A stretch of DNA of 64,000 nucleotides from Apostichopus japonicus (lineage: Eukaryota; Echinodermata; Holothuroidea; Aspidochirotida; Stichopodidae), in contig NC_092579.1 of assembly GCF_037975245.1 (NCBI RefSeq), positions 19,054,678-19,118,677 on the forward strand, in the 5' to 3' direction. The notes below the pieces were generated by a model. The model was not told the DNA's origin and made no database searches. It saw nothing but the letters and a program-made list of their open reading frames with translations. A program made the position numbers and the translations under genes. This document shows positions 1 through 13,595 of the stretch, piece by piece (the stretch's first letter is position 1; the number at the start of each line of letters is the position of its first letter).

Positions 1-252
1 ATGTGCAAGTATGTGAATAAATGTGTATGTCACTTACATCCTGGAAATTATATCATTCACATGTATGTCTGTGCTTCTGGACAGTGAATTAAATGGCAAC
101 TTTTCAATTGTTGTAATTATTGAGGCTGCAAAAGCCCATTTTTCAGAAGGGTTATTTCCTTTTTACAACAAAGTTGTAAGAAACAAACTGAAGTATCTTT
201 GCTGTGACATAAAACCTAAGAGAAGTTCTTTTACTTTTTTTCCCACTTGCAG

Positions 253-287
253 CTAAAATACTGACGACAAGTTTCTAAACATGAATG
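253..287 (+). other. first coding exon of the MKK3/6 gene, mostly 5' UTR
   Basis: A pyrimidine-rich tract ending in CAG at 250-252 looks like a splice acceptor, and GTAAGT begins at 288. The exon between them holds an in-frame TAA at 254-256 and the initiator ATG at 281. Only seven bases are coding (Met, Asn and the first base of the next codon). At least one more 5' UTR exon is therefore expected at or before the left edge of the window. Confidence 0.7.
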
Positions 288-3200
288 GTAAGTTCAATAG
301 TCACGTACTTTTAGACCCAAGTATTGTTTATAGTCAATTATCATTTTCATGGATTTTGATAAATTTTGAATGATCGTCACACACAATTATATACATAATT
401 CTACGGCGAATTTGATATGGCAAATTTGATATTTCTCTTTTCTGAAGCACCAAATGGAAGGCGTTCAAGAACGGGCTTAAGAATATTTCCACCTAGTACT
501 CCACAACCACCTGCCAGGTAAGAGGTTTTTTTTCCATTTTTTTTCTGGTTGATAGTGTTTCAAAGAGATTTCCCATTGACAGAACTGAATATGTTTTACT
601 ACAAAATAATGCAAAATACTGCCTTATAATGAATAAATGTCTCATTCTAACACTGCAATCGATATGATCAAACTTGTCATATAGTGTCATGCAATGCATT
701 CTACAGTCTGTCATTGAATTTACTCAGTGTTCCACAAATTTGACATCAAAAAGCTTTGTTGGCTCATTCATGTAATACCTGCCTATAATTCATCATACTT
801 TGTAGGAATTGGTTACGGCCACGACGTTCATGTATCTATTAAGATAATCCGTTTATATTTTCAGACCTCCAGAAGAGGTTGACAGACAAGCTAAGATTGT
901 CAGCAACGGGAAAGAATATCCCCTGAAAGGGGAAGACCTCTCAAAGATCACTCAGCTCGGTATAGGAGGTTATGGAGTGGTGGACAAGATGAAACATGAG
1001 CCTAGTGGAAAAGAAATGGCAGTGAAGGTCAGTAGCATGTTATCACTTTGTATGCTCGATGGGTATGATAGGAAGGGGACATTGATCCGAAGGGGTCAGT
1101 CGAGGCACAGTGCTGACAGAATGTAAGCAATTATTACAAGCTAGGCTAGTTAGATCCAAGTGAGCATATGTTCAGGAGACAGGAAGTTTGTGCCATTGGT
1201 TAACACCCAAGCTAGACTTTTGACATTCGTTTTCCACTTCCTAAGGATTCATTTCCATTGACTAACTGCTAAAAAGTTGTGGATCAACTCTTATGGACTT
1301 CTCTCCTCCAGTCCAAGAAATGGTCCATTAGAGCATCAATAATCTCAGCCAACGTGACCTCTCCAGTCCCCGATTTATATCTTCACATTTTGAATGTCAA
1401 TTTTGAGGATTTCTGTACTTCTCTTATCTTCAAAAAACTTTTGAAATTATCAAGCTTCAGTGTACAACAAATGCTATCCATCATTGTATCTGTGCATCAG
1501 ATCTGCCTCTGATATAGGATATGTGTATCTCTTGAATGCGTAAAATCAAAAGTGAAATTAACTACAATGACTGACGACCAGTTCACAACTTTTGTCGGAT
1601 GCTTTCGGTTATTGTTTCATTCAACCCTCTTCAGCCAATTTTTAGCTTTCATTTTAAACACAGGATATATAGTATTCTAAACGGAACATGTGAATCTATT
1701 CTAGATCCTACTACATGACATTGCAAAAGTTGTTGGTTACAACTCCTCTACACTAAACTTCTCAACTTCTCTACACTAGATATAAATGTAAATGTGAATG
1801 AAAATGAAAATGTAAATAAAAATCCAAAGCCAAATACCTTGACACAAGACAGGAAAATGCAGGCAGGGTGGTGGCAGGAAGGGTGGGGTTAGGGGGCAGG
1901 GAGGTCCAGGAGTCAGATCAGTTTTCAGTGGTGTAGCAGTTGCATAATGTGGCCATATATGATGAAAAATCATTGCTGCAAATCCATTCAGGGACCAGAA
2001 CATTTTGCACAAATATTCACTTTTTTTACCGACGTATTTCTCACTTCTCTTTGACCCTGACAGAGAATCCGGTTTCAGGTTAATACCAAGGAAGACCAGA
2101 GGCTGTTGATGGATCTGGACGTATGCATCAGGAGCTCAGATTGCCAGTACACTGTCCAATTTTTTGGTGCCTTATTTTATGAGGTAAGATTTCTCAAAGA
2201 TTGGTCACATAAGTATCAATTAACGTCAAATTCTCAAAAATGTGCTGAAAAGTGTGTTGTATTTTTTAATTTTGTTTATTAACTTTGTGCCCATATTTAG
2301 CATATCTATCTGCTTTTTATTTTGGTGTTATAGTATATTTCCTTGTAAAAAAAAAAAAAATTGGTTAGATTTGTTTCGTCAAATTTTAATTGAAGTAGTG
2401 AAGCAAAACTTTGCCCATATTTCTGTTACATGTGTTTTATGCTACTTTTGAAAGTGTCCGGCCGAACCAAATGTCGAGAATTGGATGAAATTCATGAATT
2501 GTTCACTCAGTAGACATTGATTGGGTGGAAATATGTCGGAGGATGTTTTTACTTTGCTTAATTCCAATCTTATTTAAGAATTACTCACATATGTTTGAAA
2601 ACCCCCAAAAAGTACAAAAGGAAAGTACAATTGAACACATTTTTTTTGGTTTTTGTGCTTCATTTTGGGGTTTTTTGGGGTTAACAAACCACCAATTCAA
2701 TACGCTCACTCACAGTATATTTCATGCTGTGTGGTGTTGAACTGTTGATTGGTGCTCTGTCAAAGTTTTTTTCCTCTTTTTTCGTTTGTTTTTGTTTGTT
2801 TTTGGGACTATGACATAAATTCTGGCTAAAGTCATTCTTTACAATCCTGATTCTGATTATCTATTCCATGTGTTACTCTACAAGATTTTCTTTTGAAAAT
2901 TGTCCCTGTCGATAATAGCTCTGCAAGGGACGAAATAACTGGGTTCGCATAGCAATTTGCTACCCAAGAATTGCCAGTTGCTAATCAATATTACTTTTGA
3001 TTAGCAAAAGATGCAGTACCTGCTAATGCTAATTGCTATTTCCAAGAATTGTCGAGCAATTATTGCTAATCAATTCTCTAAAACTATTTCGTCCCTTGTT
3101 CTGGTAATGCTTCACTTTTAACAGGGAGATGTCTGGATATGCATGGAGGTGATGGATACGTGTTTGGATAAATTCTACAAGGCAGCCAAAAAGAGAAACA

Positions 3201-6200
3201 TGCAGATGCCAGAAAATATACTCAGCAAAGTAACATATGCAGTAAGTAAATCTTTGATTGACATCCGTGTAAAATTGTTCAATTACCCAGGTGGGAAATT
3301 AAGATGGCAGATAGTGGAACAAGTGGGCAAGGGGTGGTGAAAAATGGGTGGGGGAAGGGGGAGGAGAGGGGATGGATATGTTTACCAGTTTTGAAACATC
3401 GCTGAAAACATATTATTTTAGAATTGCCTTTGATGTTTGAACTGTACAGTATTTTTGTATCACCTTAGCTTTAATGTATTTTTCTATCCTATTATAGGTT
3501 TTACGGTGTATACCTTTTAGGCGATATTTTTGTACTATTTGCTTTTGAATGTTTCCTGTATATTAATTGTTTCCGGTTTATTAATTGTTTCAATTCCTGT
3601 AAAGCTCTTCGAGCAGTGTTGCTGATGAACGCGCTATATAAGTACTATTTTATTATTTACCGTTTCTAATTCTTTGTTTGCTTATATCAGAGCAATGCAT
3701 AAGGAAACATACTTCTCATGTTTTCTGGGAAACAGGTAAAGTAGGGAAAATGGAGAAGCTTTTTTTGAGGTCTTAAAAGCATTTAATTTGAAGTGTTGGG
3801 TCTGGAAATGTGAGGAGAAATCCTTTATATTCATACCAAAAGAATCGGCCAAAAGATCACGTTTGGATGTATAAACTCTCTTTGTGAAATTTCGCTATTT
3901 ACAAGACCAAATAGCTGTTTGCATACATGATATAAGAGTTACAATTGTTACGCCTTCTATAGGTTAGCCTAACATTACTTCCTCATTAGCGTGTAGGCTT
4001 CATAGTACACTGGTAATACATGTTGTGGTCTTGAAAAAAAAACCCAAAAAACAGCATGGAAACCATGTTGAAAATACTCAGATAGTTTAGTTAATAACAT
4101 ATCTAGTTTCGCATTGCAAAATGATCTCCAAAGTTTTATATTCATAACTGGTTTACATTGGGACTGTTCTAAGGATGTTACTGGTGTCAGACAACACTGT
4201 TGATAAGTGGGGGTGTACTTTTTAGGTTTGCTATTGCCAGGCCGTCACTGTTGTAGGTCATTAATGTTTTTGCTCGTTACTGTTGTTAGACTTGACTGTT
4301 GTTGTTATTGTTGCTGTCCTCTATCCTAGTGTCTCTGTTTAGACGATCCTTTGTTATACAACAGTATAGTTATGCTATCAATTTAACAGATCCATTTGCT
4401 TTTATTTATATATTTTCCTCTCAACAGACAGTCAGTGCCCTCCACTACCTCCAAACAGAACTTAAGGTCATGCACCGAGATGTGAAACCCTCCAATATAC
4501 TTGCCAACAGAAATGGCGAAATCAAAGTCTGTGACTTTGGTGTCAGTGGTCAGTTAGTCGACTCCTTAGCTAAGACGATAGAGGCTGGTAGTAAACCATA
4601 CATGGCTGTAAGTATATCAGCTACAATGAACTCGCACTCTTTATCACAAATCAACCTGGAGATCCTTCATAAAAGTCTTTGTTTTAAGAGTAGCTGGTTA
4701 ATTTTCATGGTCGTATTCCACTTTGTTAAAGATTAACAAAACCTGACAAGATTTGACTTGTGAAAAGACATTCTTGAGCAGTGTTTTATACTGAGCCTTT
4801 GTGAAGTTGTTTTTTAAGTGAAACAGTCACAATTAGTTTGTTAGTCACTGCAGTGAATGATGGTGACTGTAATGACTTCAGCTTGATTCTTATATGCAAA
4901 ATACCACTTTGAAATATGAAAACTATAAACAAGTTGCATGTTGTATGCATAATTGTACTGGACTGTTTTGGAAGCATGAAAATAATTGTTTTTCATCACA
5001 CACACATATGATTGATGGCATCCTATATGCCCAACAAGCTTGTTATGACAAACTGTTCATCCCACTCTCAAATCGCAAATTTTCTTCAAAGGAGAGGGAG
5101 AGATGCAGTGTCAGACTTTTAAACCAAAGAGATATGGTAACCATAAGTATAGATGTCATAAAGATGTTATAAAGATAAATCGAGACTACAAGCAACAGGA
5201 ACCTGAATTTAAACAAGAAACCGATTAATATGTCAGCAAGAAAAATTGTAAATTTGTTTCCATGTGACAATTTTCATCTTCATGAGACCCCATGACATCA
5301 AATGCTTGTTTGTTTACTCAATTCAGTTTGAAGAGTCATTTGTAAGAAGTACACAAAGGAAAATAACATAAGTTTTCAAGACATCTTTCTGTCATTTGAA
5401 TAGAAAAGATACCTCAAATCAAATCACTTGAAACACAATGCGCTTCTATAAGCGCAAAAAAAGGACATGTTTAAAGATTGTCTCCATGATGTTATCTTTT
5501 AGTCTCTGTAGCATATTTCTGGATAGCTGTTTAATCCCTTCATTTGCGTTCTTTTCCCATTTTGTTGTAGCCGGAGAGAATTGATCCCACCAATCCTGCT
5601 AAAAACAAAGGGTTTGACATCAAATCTGACATATGGAGTCTTGGAATAACCATTGTAAGTAGATGTAGATGCAAATGTTTGATCTGTTTCCTTCATGTCC
5701 TTCCCCGAACTCCCCCTCCACCCACCCCCCTCACCCCTCCCCCTCACCCAACTCCGTAAAGATAGAGTAACGTAAGCCTGAGATTACTACTTTGTGTGTT
5801 TGCTTTACGCAGCTGATGGATTGCTCCTTTGCAGCAGGTTTGCGTAAGGAAGAATGCATCAGTCTTAAATGCTTTGAATTCATAGAGAGTTGAGACGTCT
5901 TCTTAGCATTTTTTTCCCACTCAAATATAAGTTCCCATAAATTTCAAGCCAGTGACCTCAGAATTACAAGTGCTGGTTCCTTGAAACTGAGCTTTCCGAC
6001 CCTTAGTTGGTAACGATCCCTTTACACAACCATTTCTCTGCTGGGAGGTGCAAATCAGAAGCGACTTTACCTTACATACATTGTAAACCAAGAATGACTG
6101 TGAGCACAGACAGGGCTCGTAGCCATGAGGTTAACGGTTTTGAGACCTGTTTAAGCAATAAATTTGTCTGCATAGTTTCCCGGTTAAGTTTCAGTCCATG

Positions 6201-8065
6201 ATTAACTCAGAGGTAAGTTGTATGGATAATAAGTAACATTTTCTGTTTGATTTTGACAAGTTATTGCCCAGAAAGTTCATTCAACACACAGAATCCCACT
6301 CAAACATCGATCTTAGTACTACATAAAACATATTTCTTTTAATATTAAATATTGAAACTTGAACATCTTGAGCTAACCAAGCTGGAAAGTTGAAACTCAA
6401 ATATTTTATATTAAAAGAACTGTTTTTTGTTAATGAGATTACGACGAGTAAAATATCTTGAGCCTGTTGCTTCAAAGCTGATATACCCTCACACTCCTTT
6501 TTGCCTCTCTTCACTAGATGGAGCTTGCAGAGAATAAATACCCTTATGAAAAATGGCCCACCCCTTTTAAACAGCTGCAACAAGTTGTAAAGGAACCATC
6601 ACCAAAACTTCCAGGGACCTTCTCTTGTGAGATAAGAGATTTCTTAGACCAATGGTTAGTCTGACTGACATTTCGTTTTTGTTTTTCTCAATGGATTTTG
6701 GTATTTTCAAGTTGGTTTAGAAAGTTTTCACTGTTCTGGCCAAGTAATTATAAAATTTACAAGTAATGGCTTGTCCTCAATCCAAGAAAGATTTACTTTG
6801 GTGTTTTTAATGTTTGAATTGATTACTGCTTTATTTTTTTTAAACTTTTTTTAAAACTTTTTTAACATATCAAAAAAATCCCAGAATATTGCATCCAAAA
6901 AGCTTGAATATAAAAAAATGATTTTGTGACAATTGAGATAATTATTCCCTTTTCATATCTTGGACTTGATAAGACAAAATAATGTGAGTTTTTAGGAAAC
7001 TCAAGAAAACTTAATTTCCTCCATAAAAGTTTAATTAATTTTCCCAATTTTGAAATATCTTTGGTTTCATTTTTTTCATCCTTTACTAGCTTACAGAAAG
7101 ATGCAAAATTAAGACCAAACTACAGAAAACTCTTGGTAAGTTTTTCTTTTCTTTTCTTTTTTAAAATCATTCTTATGTCCTCTTTCTTGTTTCTCTGGAA
7201 AAATGTTTTATACTGTCCCTGGCACACTTTTAGTACGACACCCAACGTTTTTAGAGAGATAATATTCTAGTTACCGAGTTTGATCTGTAAGGGAATATTG
7301 CCATTTTATGCATTTTTGAAGTCAAAGTTCATCCTCGTAGCATACAAGGCAAAACATGAATTCAGCAGCTGGCAACAACAGAGGTAATGATGTCATCAGG
7401 AAACTTGAAGTGAATTTATTTTTTCTAGTGATATTTTTCCATATTTAAATCAGTTATCGACAGTGGGAAATAATAATTCTACAAAAGAGTTGCATTTTGA
7501 TGAAATTCAATATAACAGAGAACATTGCTAGCTAAAGCAGACATTCCAAATGTATCATATTTGAGGGATAAATCAACAAGAAAGATTTCAAATAGGAATA
7601 TGAAAACCTTAAGGAGCATCTCTCCCCTGAGGACATCACAGACCACCCACCGTGGTCCAATTTCCTAGAGTAAGGAAAGGATTCTCGCAGTAAAAAATAG
7701 GTTTCATGGAATCAGCATATTTTGAGCTAAGGGCATGATCTCGAGGTGGGGTTTCAACTAATAGTGCAGAATATTTTTCTCATGGTAATAATTGTTTAAT
7801 TCTGTCTGACGCCCAAATGTCCCTTAAAGTATCCATTGTGACACTGATTAAGACAAGTCTTATAACACATATATTTTTGTGCTCAAATTGTGCAGTAAGG
7901 TGGGAGATGTTATACAAAGTTTATTTTATTTTTCTTAATTTCTTTTCCCTACCACAGCAACACCGCTTCATCACAAAGTATGCAGAAGTCACAGTTGAAG
8001 ATATTTCTCAGTTTATAACTCTGGTACTGGATAGCCCAACAGACCAAACCGGTGATCAGGGATAA
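281..8065 (+). CDS. MAP2K6: MKK3/6-type dual-specificity MAP kinase kinase (MAP2K6-like), complete, 10 coding exons
   Basis: This kinase phosphorylates p38 MAP kinases on Thr and Tyr in the stress and innate immune cascade in the cytoplasm and nucleus. Coding exons: 281-287, 448-517, 865-1027, 2064-2183, 3125-3241, 4428-4607, 5571-5654, 6518-6654, 7090-7135 and 7958-8065. All have GT-AG borders and matching phases and give 343 aa; human MKK6 has 334. Visible motifs are a p38-docking site near residues 7-15 (RRSRTGLRI), a Gly-rich loop at about 58-65 (GIGGYGVV), catalytic Lys80 (AVK), HRDVKPSN at 175-182, DFG at 195-197, the activation loop with Ser205 and Thr209 (SLAKT), and PYMAPERI across the exon 6/7 border. 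The segments RLLMDLD and GDVWICME are typical of MKK3/6 rather than MKK4/7 or MEK1/2. The start sits in an exon with only seven coding bases; an in-frame TAA at 254-256 precedes it. MKK3 and MKK6 cannot be told apart in an invertebrate. Confidence 0.95.
2924..3098. mobile_element. small inverted-repeat element (MITE-like) in intron 4 of the kinase gene
   Basis: The 175-bp segment begins with CAAGGGACGAAATA and ends with its exact reverse complement, TATTTCGTCCCTTG, so it has perfect 14-bp terminal inverted repeats. The interior has several short copies of the TTGCTAAT/ATTAGCAA type and no coding capacity. I could not identify a convincing target-site duplication, so the superfamily is unassigned. 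It lies inside the intron that ends at 3124, only 26 bp from the exon. Confidence 0.65.
3430..3660 (+). mobile_element. 3' tail of a LINE or LINE-mobilised SINE
   Basis: The stretch at about 3598-3655 reads like a common animal LINE/SINE 3' tail: GTAAAGCTCTTCGAGCAG followed by GCGCTATATAAG and a TATT-rich end. A related tail occurs at 47099-47165. Upstream sequence from about 3430 is T-rich and compatible with a LINE 3' UTR, but the left border is not visible. It lies in intron 5 of the kinase gene. Confidence 0.5.
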
Positions 8066-8800
8066 ATCAAATGACAGAGACATAATAACTCAATATAGAT
8101 TTAGCTGCATTTCCAAAGAAACACATCTTTCCACGACACATTTGGCAGGTAACATTTTAACGGAAATAAGTTTCTACTCCATCAAACCGAGGAGAAAGGA
8201 TCGAGAGAAAATAGGCAGGGAAAAGTTTCAGCTCTGGCTTCTGTTTTGTGTTTAGAGATTGTTATTTTTTCACATTTTGTGTGGCTACCCTGTCATAATT
8301 TGCAGTCGGAGATACAGGTGTTAAAGGTATCTAGGTGGCTGGCAGGATGTTTTGTCACCAGAGGAAGGCAAACGTTTGCAATACCATATGCCACCACAGA
8401 TGCATTAAATTGGCGATAATATCACAAATTTGTTGGATCTCGCATCGACGTGTCGTTGGCTCGGAACAGACGTCTCACGAAGAAAGTTTCCCAGTAGGAG
8501 TGAACAATCTAAATGTTTCTTTTGAGTATTGGTTTCTTCTGAACTGTAACCTTGGTGGCTTAGTCAAGCAAAGACATCTATTGTTTTTTGCTAAAACGAT
8601 AACATATAATAGTATTTTTTGGTTCAAGGCTGAGAATGGTGAACAGAATCGAGTTCAATCAGCTGAATAATTTCTCACTGAATCCAGGGTATTAAATGGG
8701 CAGTTTTAAGAACAGAACGATAAAAGGATTTCAAAGAGGTTGATATCGGTCGTTAATAATCGATCGTTCCAGTCGAAATAAAGAAAGGTGGTGTCTGTTG
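8066..8800 (+). other. probable 3' UTR of the MKK3/6 gene
   Basis: No further kinase coding sequence follows the TAA at 8063-8065. A canonical AATAAA at 8777-8782 is a reasonable polyadenylation signal about 710 bp after the stop. Open frames within this stretch resemble no known domain, and I treat them as chance. Confidence 0.45.
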
Positions 8801-9279
8801 TTAGGTCATGTGACTTGTTTATTCATAGCAAGAATGTTATCATCAAAGTACCTCTTCGCTTATATATTTTATAGTCTTGTGTTTTAATGTAAAGCTGTAC
8901 TTTTTTATCAGTTAACAAGATTATAGCTCCACCAGAGTCTAAACTGACTTTATGTGTACAGAAAATGAGTTCTTACAATGGAAGCCCACTCATTGGACAC
9001 TATTGCCATCGATTTTTTTTTGCTTCATTTGCATTCACAGGTTTCACATTGAAATGAATGCTAAGAGGATGTTTCTTGGTTTCTTTCACTATTGTCCAAA
9101 TAGTGTGATGTCATTTTTAATTTTTAAAAAAGGGGGGGGGGGGAGAATGGGTGATGGAAGTACATGATGTAACATTACAGTCTGTACATTGGCATTTGTG
9201 TTTGGTTGTTGATAAGTTCAAAGTGCAAAGAGTTTTCATTTTTGGGATTATTTTTTAATAAGCAATTAAATGTCCTACT

Positions 9280-9990
9280 ACAGCTATTCTTGGCTAGCAC
9301 AGCTATTGGAAAGCATAGCTACATGGGTGCACAGCTACATGGATAGCTCACCTATATGTACAGCCACAATGTTAACCCAAGTAAATTGATAGCTCAGCTA
9401 TATGAATGGCACAGCAACACGTTTGTCCCAGCTACTAAGTAGCCAGCTACACGATAACTCAGCTGTATATGGTGAAGCTACAGACAGGTATAGCCCAGCT
9501 ACTTGGATAGCTCAGAAATGTTAATAGTACAGCTTCATTAATAGCACAGCTACATCGTTAGCACAGCTACATCGTTAGCCCAGCTACATCGTTAGCCCAG
9601 TTACATTTTTGTTAGCCCAGTTACATTGTTAGCCCAACTTCGTTGGTAGCAAGGTGTATGAATACCTTGGTTGTATTTAGTACAGTACCACTACTGGACA
9701 GCCTAGCTACATGAATAGCCCAACTGCAGGCACAGCCCAGCTACATGAATAGCCTAACTGCAAGAACAGTCCAGCTACATAAATAGCTCACTGCAGGCAT
9801 AGCCCAGCTACATGAAACCCAGCAAGCACAGCCCAGCTACATAATAGCCCAACTGCAGGCACAGCACAGCTACATGAATAGCCAAGCTACAGGCACAGCC
9901 CATCTACATGAATAGCCCAATTACATGCATAGCACAGCTATGTAATAGCAAAATTGCTTGGGTTAACCAGCTATGTGGATAGCTCTCTCC
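9280..9990. repeat. degenerate minisatellite based on AGCTACATGAATAGCCCA
   Basis: About 700 bp are built from an imperfect unit of roughly 17-34 bp containing CAGCTAC(A)T plus AATAGCCCA or GTTAGCCCA. Units drift along the array: the middle favours ATCGTTAGCCCAG, while the right part alternates CAGCTACATGAATAGCC with CAACTGCAGGCACAGCC. No coding potential is supported. It lies in the region between the convergent kinase and CRY-DASH genes. Confidence 0.85.
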
Positions 9991-10029
9991 ATTTCCTTCA
10001 TTTGAACAATAAGATAATTTTCTTCTTAG

Positions 10030-10960
10030 AGTAGCAATCAAGGAATTGCAAAGTGGACCTTCAGAAAGGAACAAGTTTAAACTTTTTAAAGTGGATATAT
10101 CCTTAAAAATACCAAAATTTATATTTTTGCTAAAAGTAATTGTAATTAGTACCTGGCTTTGCCTGACATGTGATGTATGTCTTGAGTTTGCTTATACCTG
10201 TCAATCTGAAATTTTAATCAGCTTCTTCCATTTCACATCCAAAGATGGTATATTCGAAATTCTGCAATTTCCAATTCATTTTGCATTTGGTTCTATATTG
10301 CATTGTTTTAGCTGCAAATTGTGACAGAATGTTTCTTCTCTCCCTAAAATCGGTGCGATCAGCTGGTCATCAGCAGAAATCATTAGTTACCAATAATTAA
10401 CTAATTAATCAGTAATAAATCCATAGTCTTTGTATGCAATTGAGGATTAGTCTTGGCTGATCATTAAGTTCTGGGAAAGTGCAGAATTATATATATACTA
10501 ATTTTGTGAACACTGCAAAATTGCTTTAAAGACTTGCTATTAATCTCAACAAATATGACACACAATCTTGGACACTTTAGAATCTGTCTTTGGGCATTCT
10601 GGTCTGAGTCAAGCTAGTGTAATATCATGAGGTGGTTTTTTATGTAATCTTTGTACATCTAGGAAAGGGGGAATGTGGGGGAAGGGGGGGGGTGGGAGGG
10701 AGGTCCACTTTACTCCCTATCCAAGAGCAACCTGAAGAGCTCGTCATCAATTACTGGTTTATAAATAAGATGACAATATACACCAGTTAACACTGTTGAT
10801 GCCATTACAAAATAAAATCAGCAATTGGTCTATAAATTTTTTAAATTTATTGTCTGTTATAAGCACAACAAGGCTGACTTTGAAAAATTCCTGTTGTACG
10901 TTTTATTCATACTACAGTCATTCAATACTAATGCCATTGTTCAAAATAATCAGCCAGTTG
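10030..10960. other. non-coding spacer, nothing recognised
   Basis: This stretch holds AT-rich unique-looking sequence with a G-rich run near 10660-10700. The longest open frame (10046-10324, +) shows no familiar domain, and I do not support it as a gene. Confidence 0.4.
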
Positions 10961-10969
10961 GCATAATTT

Positions 10970-11240
10970 CCTGGTGCTAATACCACTTGGTACTGTCCGC
11001 CCATGTCATGCTTCAAAGCACTGGTATTGACAGTACGAGCAGTTCCTAACCTTGCTCCGATCCTAATGTTAATACCACTATGTACTGTCCTCTCATATCA
11101 TGCTTCAAATCACTCATACTGACAGCATGAACTGTTCCTTGCCTTTACCTGACAGAAACATGCTGCTTGTACTGTCAGAACAAGTGCTTTGAAGCAGGAC
11201 AAATAAAGTACAGTACAGAAAACTGGTGTCAACAATATTG
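10970..11240. repeat. foldback repeat family, copy 1 (direct plus inverted units)
   Basis: A unit of about 80 bp containing TAATACCACT, TACTGTCC, CATGCTTCAAA and CTGACAG occurs twice head-to-tail (about 10976-11060 and 11066-11145). It then occurs inverted (about 11150-11240), where GCTTTGAAGCAGGACA and GTACAGTA mirror it. The inverted units could form a hairpin. A shorter member of the same family is at 14825-15000. Confidence 0.6.
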
Positions 11241-11249
11241 AAATATGAA

Positions 11250-13590
11250 TGTTCCGTCAAAATGTTAAGTGCTTTCAGTAATGGTAGTAGCAATTTTCAA
11301 CAAAATGATGGAAGTCCTTAAAACTTATTTAGTGCGGAATTCAACATTGTGCTGCAAAATGACAAAAAAATGATTATTATTTATCAAATGTTATCAAATT
11401 TAACAATTGCAATAAATAAATAAATTATGCTCACATCAGAATGTAGGATTTTCAAGGTTAGCGCAGCCAAGTGATTCATTACTTGCAAACTAGTGCAGAA
11501 AAAAACATCTTTACATTTCTGACGGCACCTTAACATTTCCATACCAATTGGTAGAAATATTTTCCTAGCTAAAAAAATAGCCCTGGAACAACGCTGTACC
11601 ATACCACACCCACGCAAATTTGTACAACTTTTAACACCACTGCATCGACTCACACTATCAGGAAAAAATGATAGTGATAGACACTATCAGGAAGGAATTT
11701 AAAATTTGAGTTATTAGGTCCCTTCTTTGAAGAGTTTGCCTCTCATAAATCTCATTTGCCAGTCAATCATTGTTCAAACAATATTTGTATTACAAGTTTT
11801 GTATCATTTTTTACATTAATTTAATACTCTATCATTGTGCGTACCTCTAATTTTGTCTATCAGCAGGGTATTATCCAGACATTATAGTGCAGTTTTTGAA
11901 TTGGAAGACTTTTTATCAGGGAGACATTAGAACTGCACATGTGTATTAAGTGAAAGTTGTACTTACGGAAGATCACAAGAAAAACTCACCAAATTTTCAC
12001 ATTAAAGTTTTGTTTAAAAATCTTCCTAATACCTGAAATATATGGTAGAATAAATATTTGAAAAATCACATAAATCCTTCACCATATGAATTAATATGCG
12101 AGATCTAGATAGTCAAGCAGATCACTCCAGTGGCTGTTCCAGGATTTTCTGGAAAAGGAAGGGGGTGGGGAGGGGCAGGGGGGAGAGAGGGAAGATTGGT
12201 AACATGTAAGGAATACAGATGAATGCATAAAGCCTACTAAAAATGTTTCCTCTATGTACTTCTATTTTGATCAAACTTAGATGTTTGTAGATTATGTTTT
12301 AAGTGCCAAAAGTAATTCAGAAAGGGGTCTTATCCCTCCTTCCTGAACACTGAAAACAAACAAAAACTGAGCAAGTCCTATCATCTCCCTATAGGTATTA
12401 TGCAACATACATTTACTGATTACTAATCATGACACAGCAGTTTGGATTATCATTAGTGGAGTTGCATCTCTATTATAGTTCTCTTGAATAAAATTTTTTA
12501 GTTTGTTTTCAAAAGGTTCCTTACTGATGGACAGTAAAATGAAGTCAGTGATTTTGTTGTTGTTGTCAATCAAGAACTACTTAGGTCCTAAGATTGACAT
12601 TTCATTATTATTTATTTTATCTTATTTTAATTGTTATATTTTTCATCATTTTAAAGCAGTTTATATTCTTTCTCTTTAATAATTGCCAAGACCAGTCTGT
12701 TTTTCGAAAGTTTTGAGCTGTCGATATCATACATCAATTAGTTGGATAGCATCTGAACCTCTCGAAGGTAGGGTTACCAAATTTCTGAACCCAGCTCCCC
12801 CATTCGAAACCACCTCAAAAAATGCCAACAATCCAATGCAGGTCCCGCCACATCAAGACCATTTTGAGGTGATCATATTTACTCTAATTGCTTTGCTTGT
12901 GCAATGTACCTCTTGAATCATTACATATGTAAATCACTGTTGATGGTGGGAGGGGGGGGGGGGGTGGGGTGGGGGAGTGGAAAACCTACTTGTTATTCTG
13001 CATGTCCCTTGTGATGCTGATCAAGCATGTTACAGATTTTTGCATGGATATAGGGTTTCCAATGTTGTAAATGAATTAGGTCACTAATGATACAGTGTAT
13101 ATCCATACTGGTAATGCATAAGGCAGGATATAGTAAACCTAGTTCTGGTATTTTAATTAAGTAACATGACTAGAGAGTGTCTTCGAGATGCTGGCAAAGT
13201 ACAAGCTTGGTATCCATGGATGTGTCAAGCTAAGTGGTGCAATAAATAATAATATAAAGCAATGTCCTATTCTGTAAAATAAACAATTTTGAAAGTAAAA
13301 ACTTTTAATATTGATTTCTTTAACTGAGAAATATGAGTCAATTTTGAGAATGGTGTATGTCTCTTGATGAAGATTGACAGAAGGTACTCATTTTTAACGA
13401 ATAACGTAATAAAGTGTGATTCCTGTACATTTTATGTTTCAATGATGTATTTCCAACTAAAGTCATTTCATAAACATTCATTGGTTGCCCGATAATTTAA
13501 GGAGTGGCATAGCTGCATGGCACAGCTCCTCTTGTCCCAGGTCTTCTCTGCATAATTTCACAACTTCTCTCACTCGACATTTTTGACAAG
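11250..13590. other. intergenic spacer with no supported gene
   Basis: I see AT-rich sequence, G-rich runs at about 12160-12190 and 12950-12975, and scattered short open frames with no recognisable domain or splice support. No RNA gene was recognised. Confidence 0.4.
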
Positions 13591-13595
13591 TGGTG

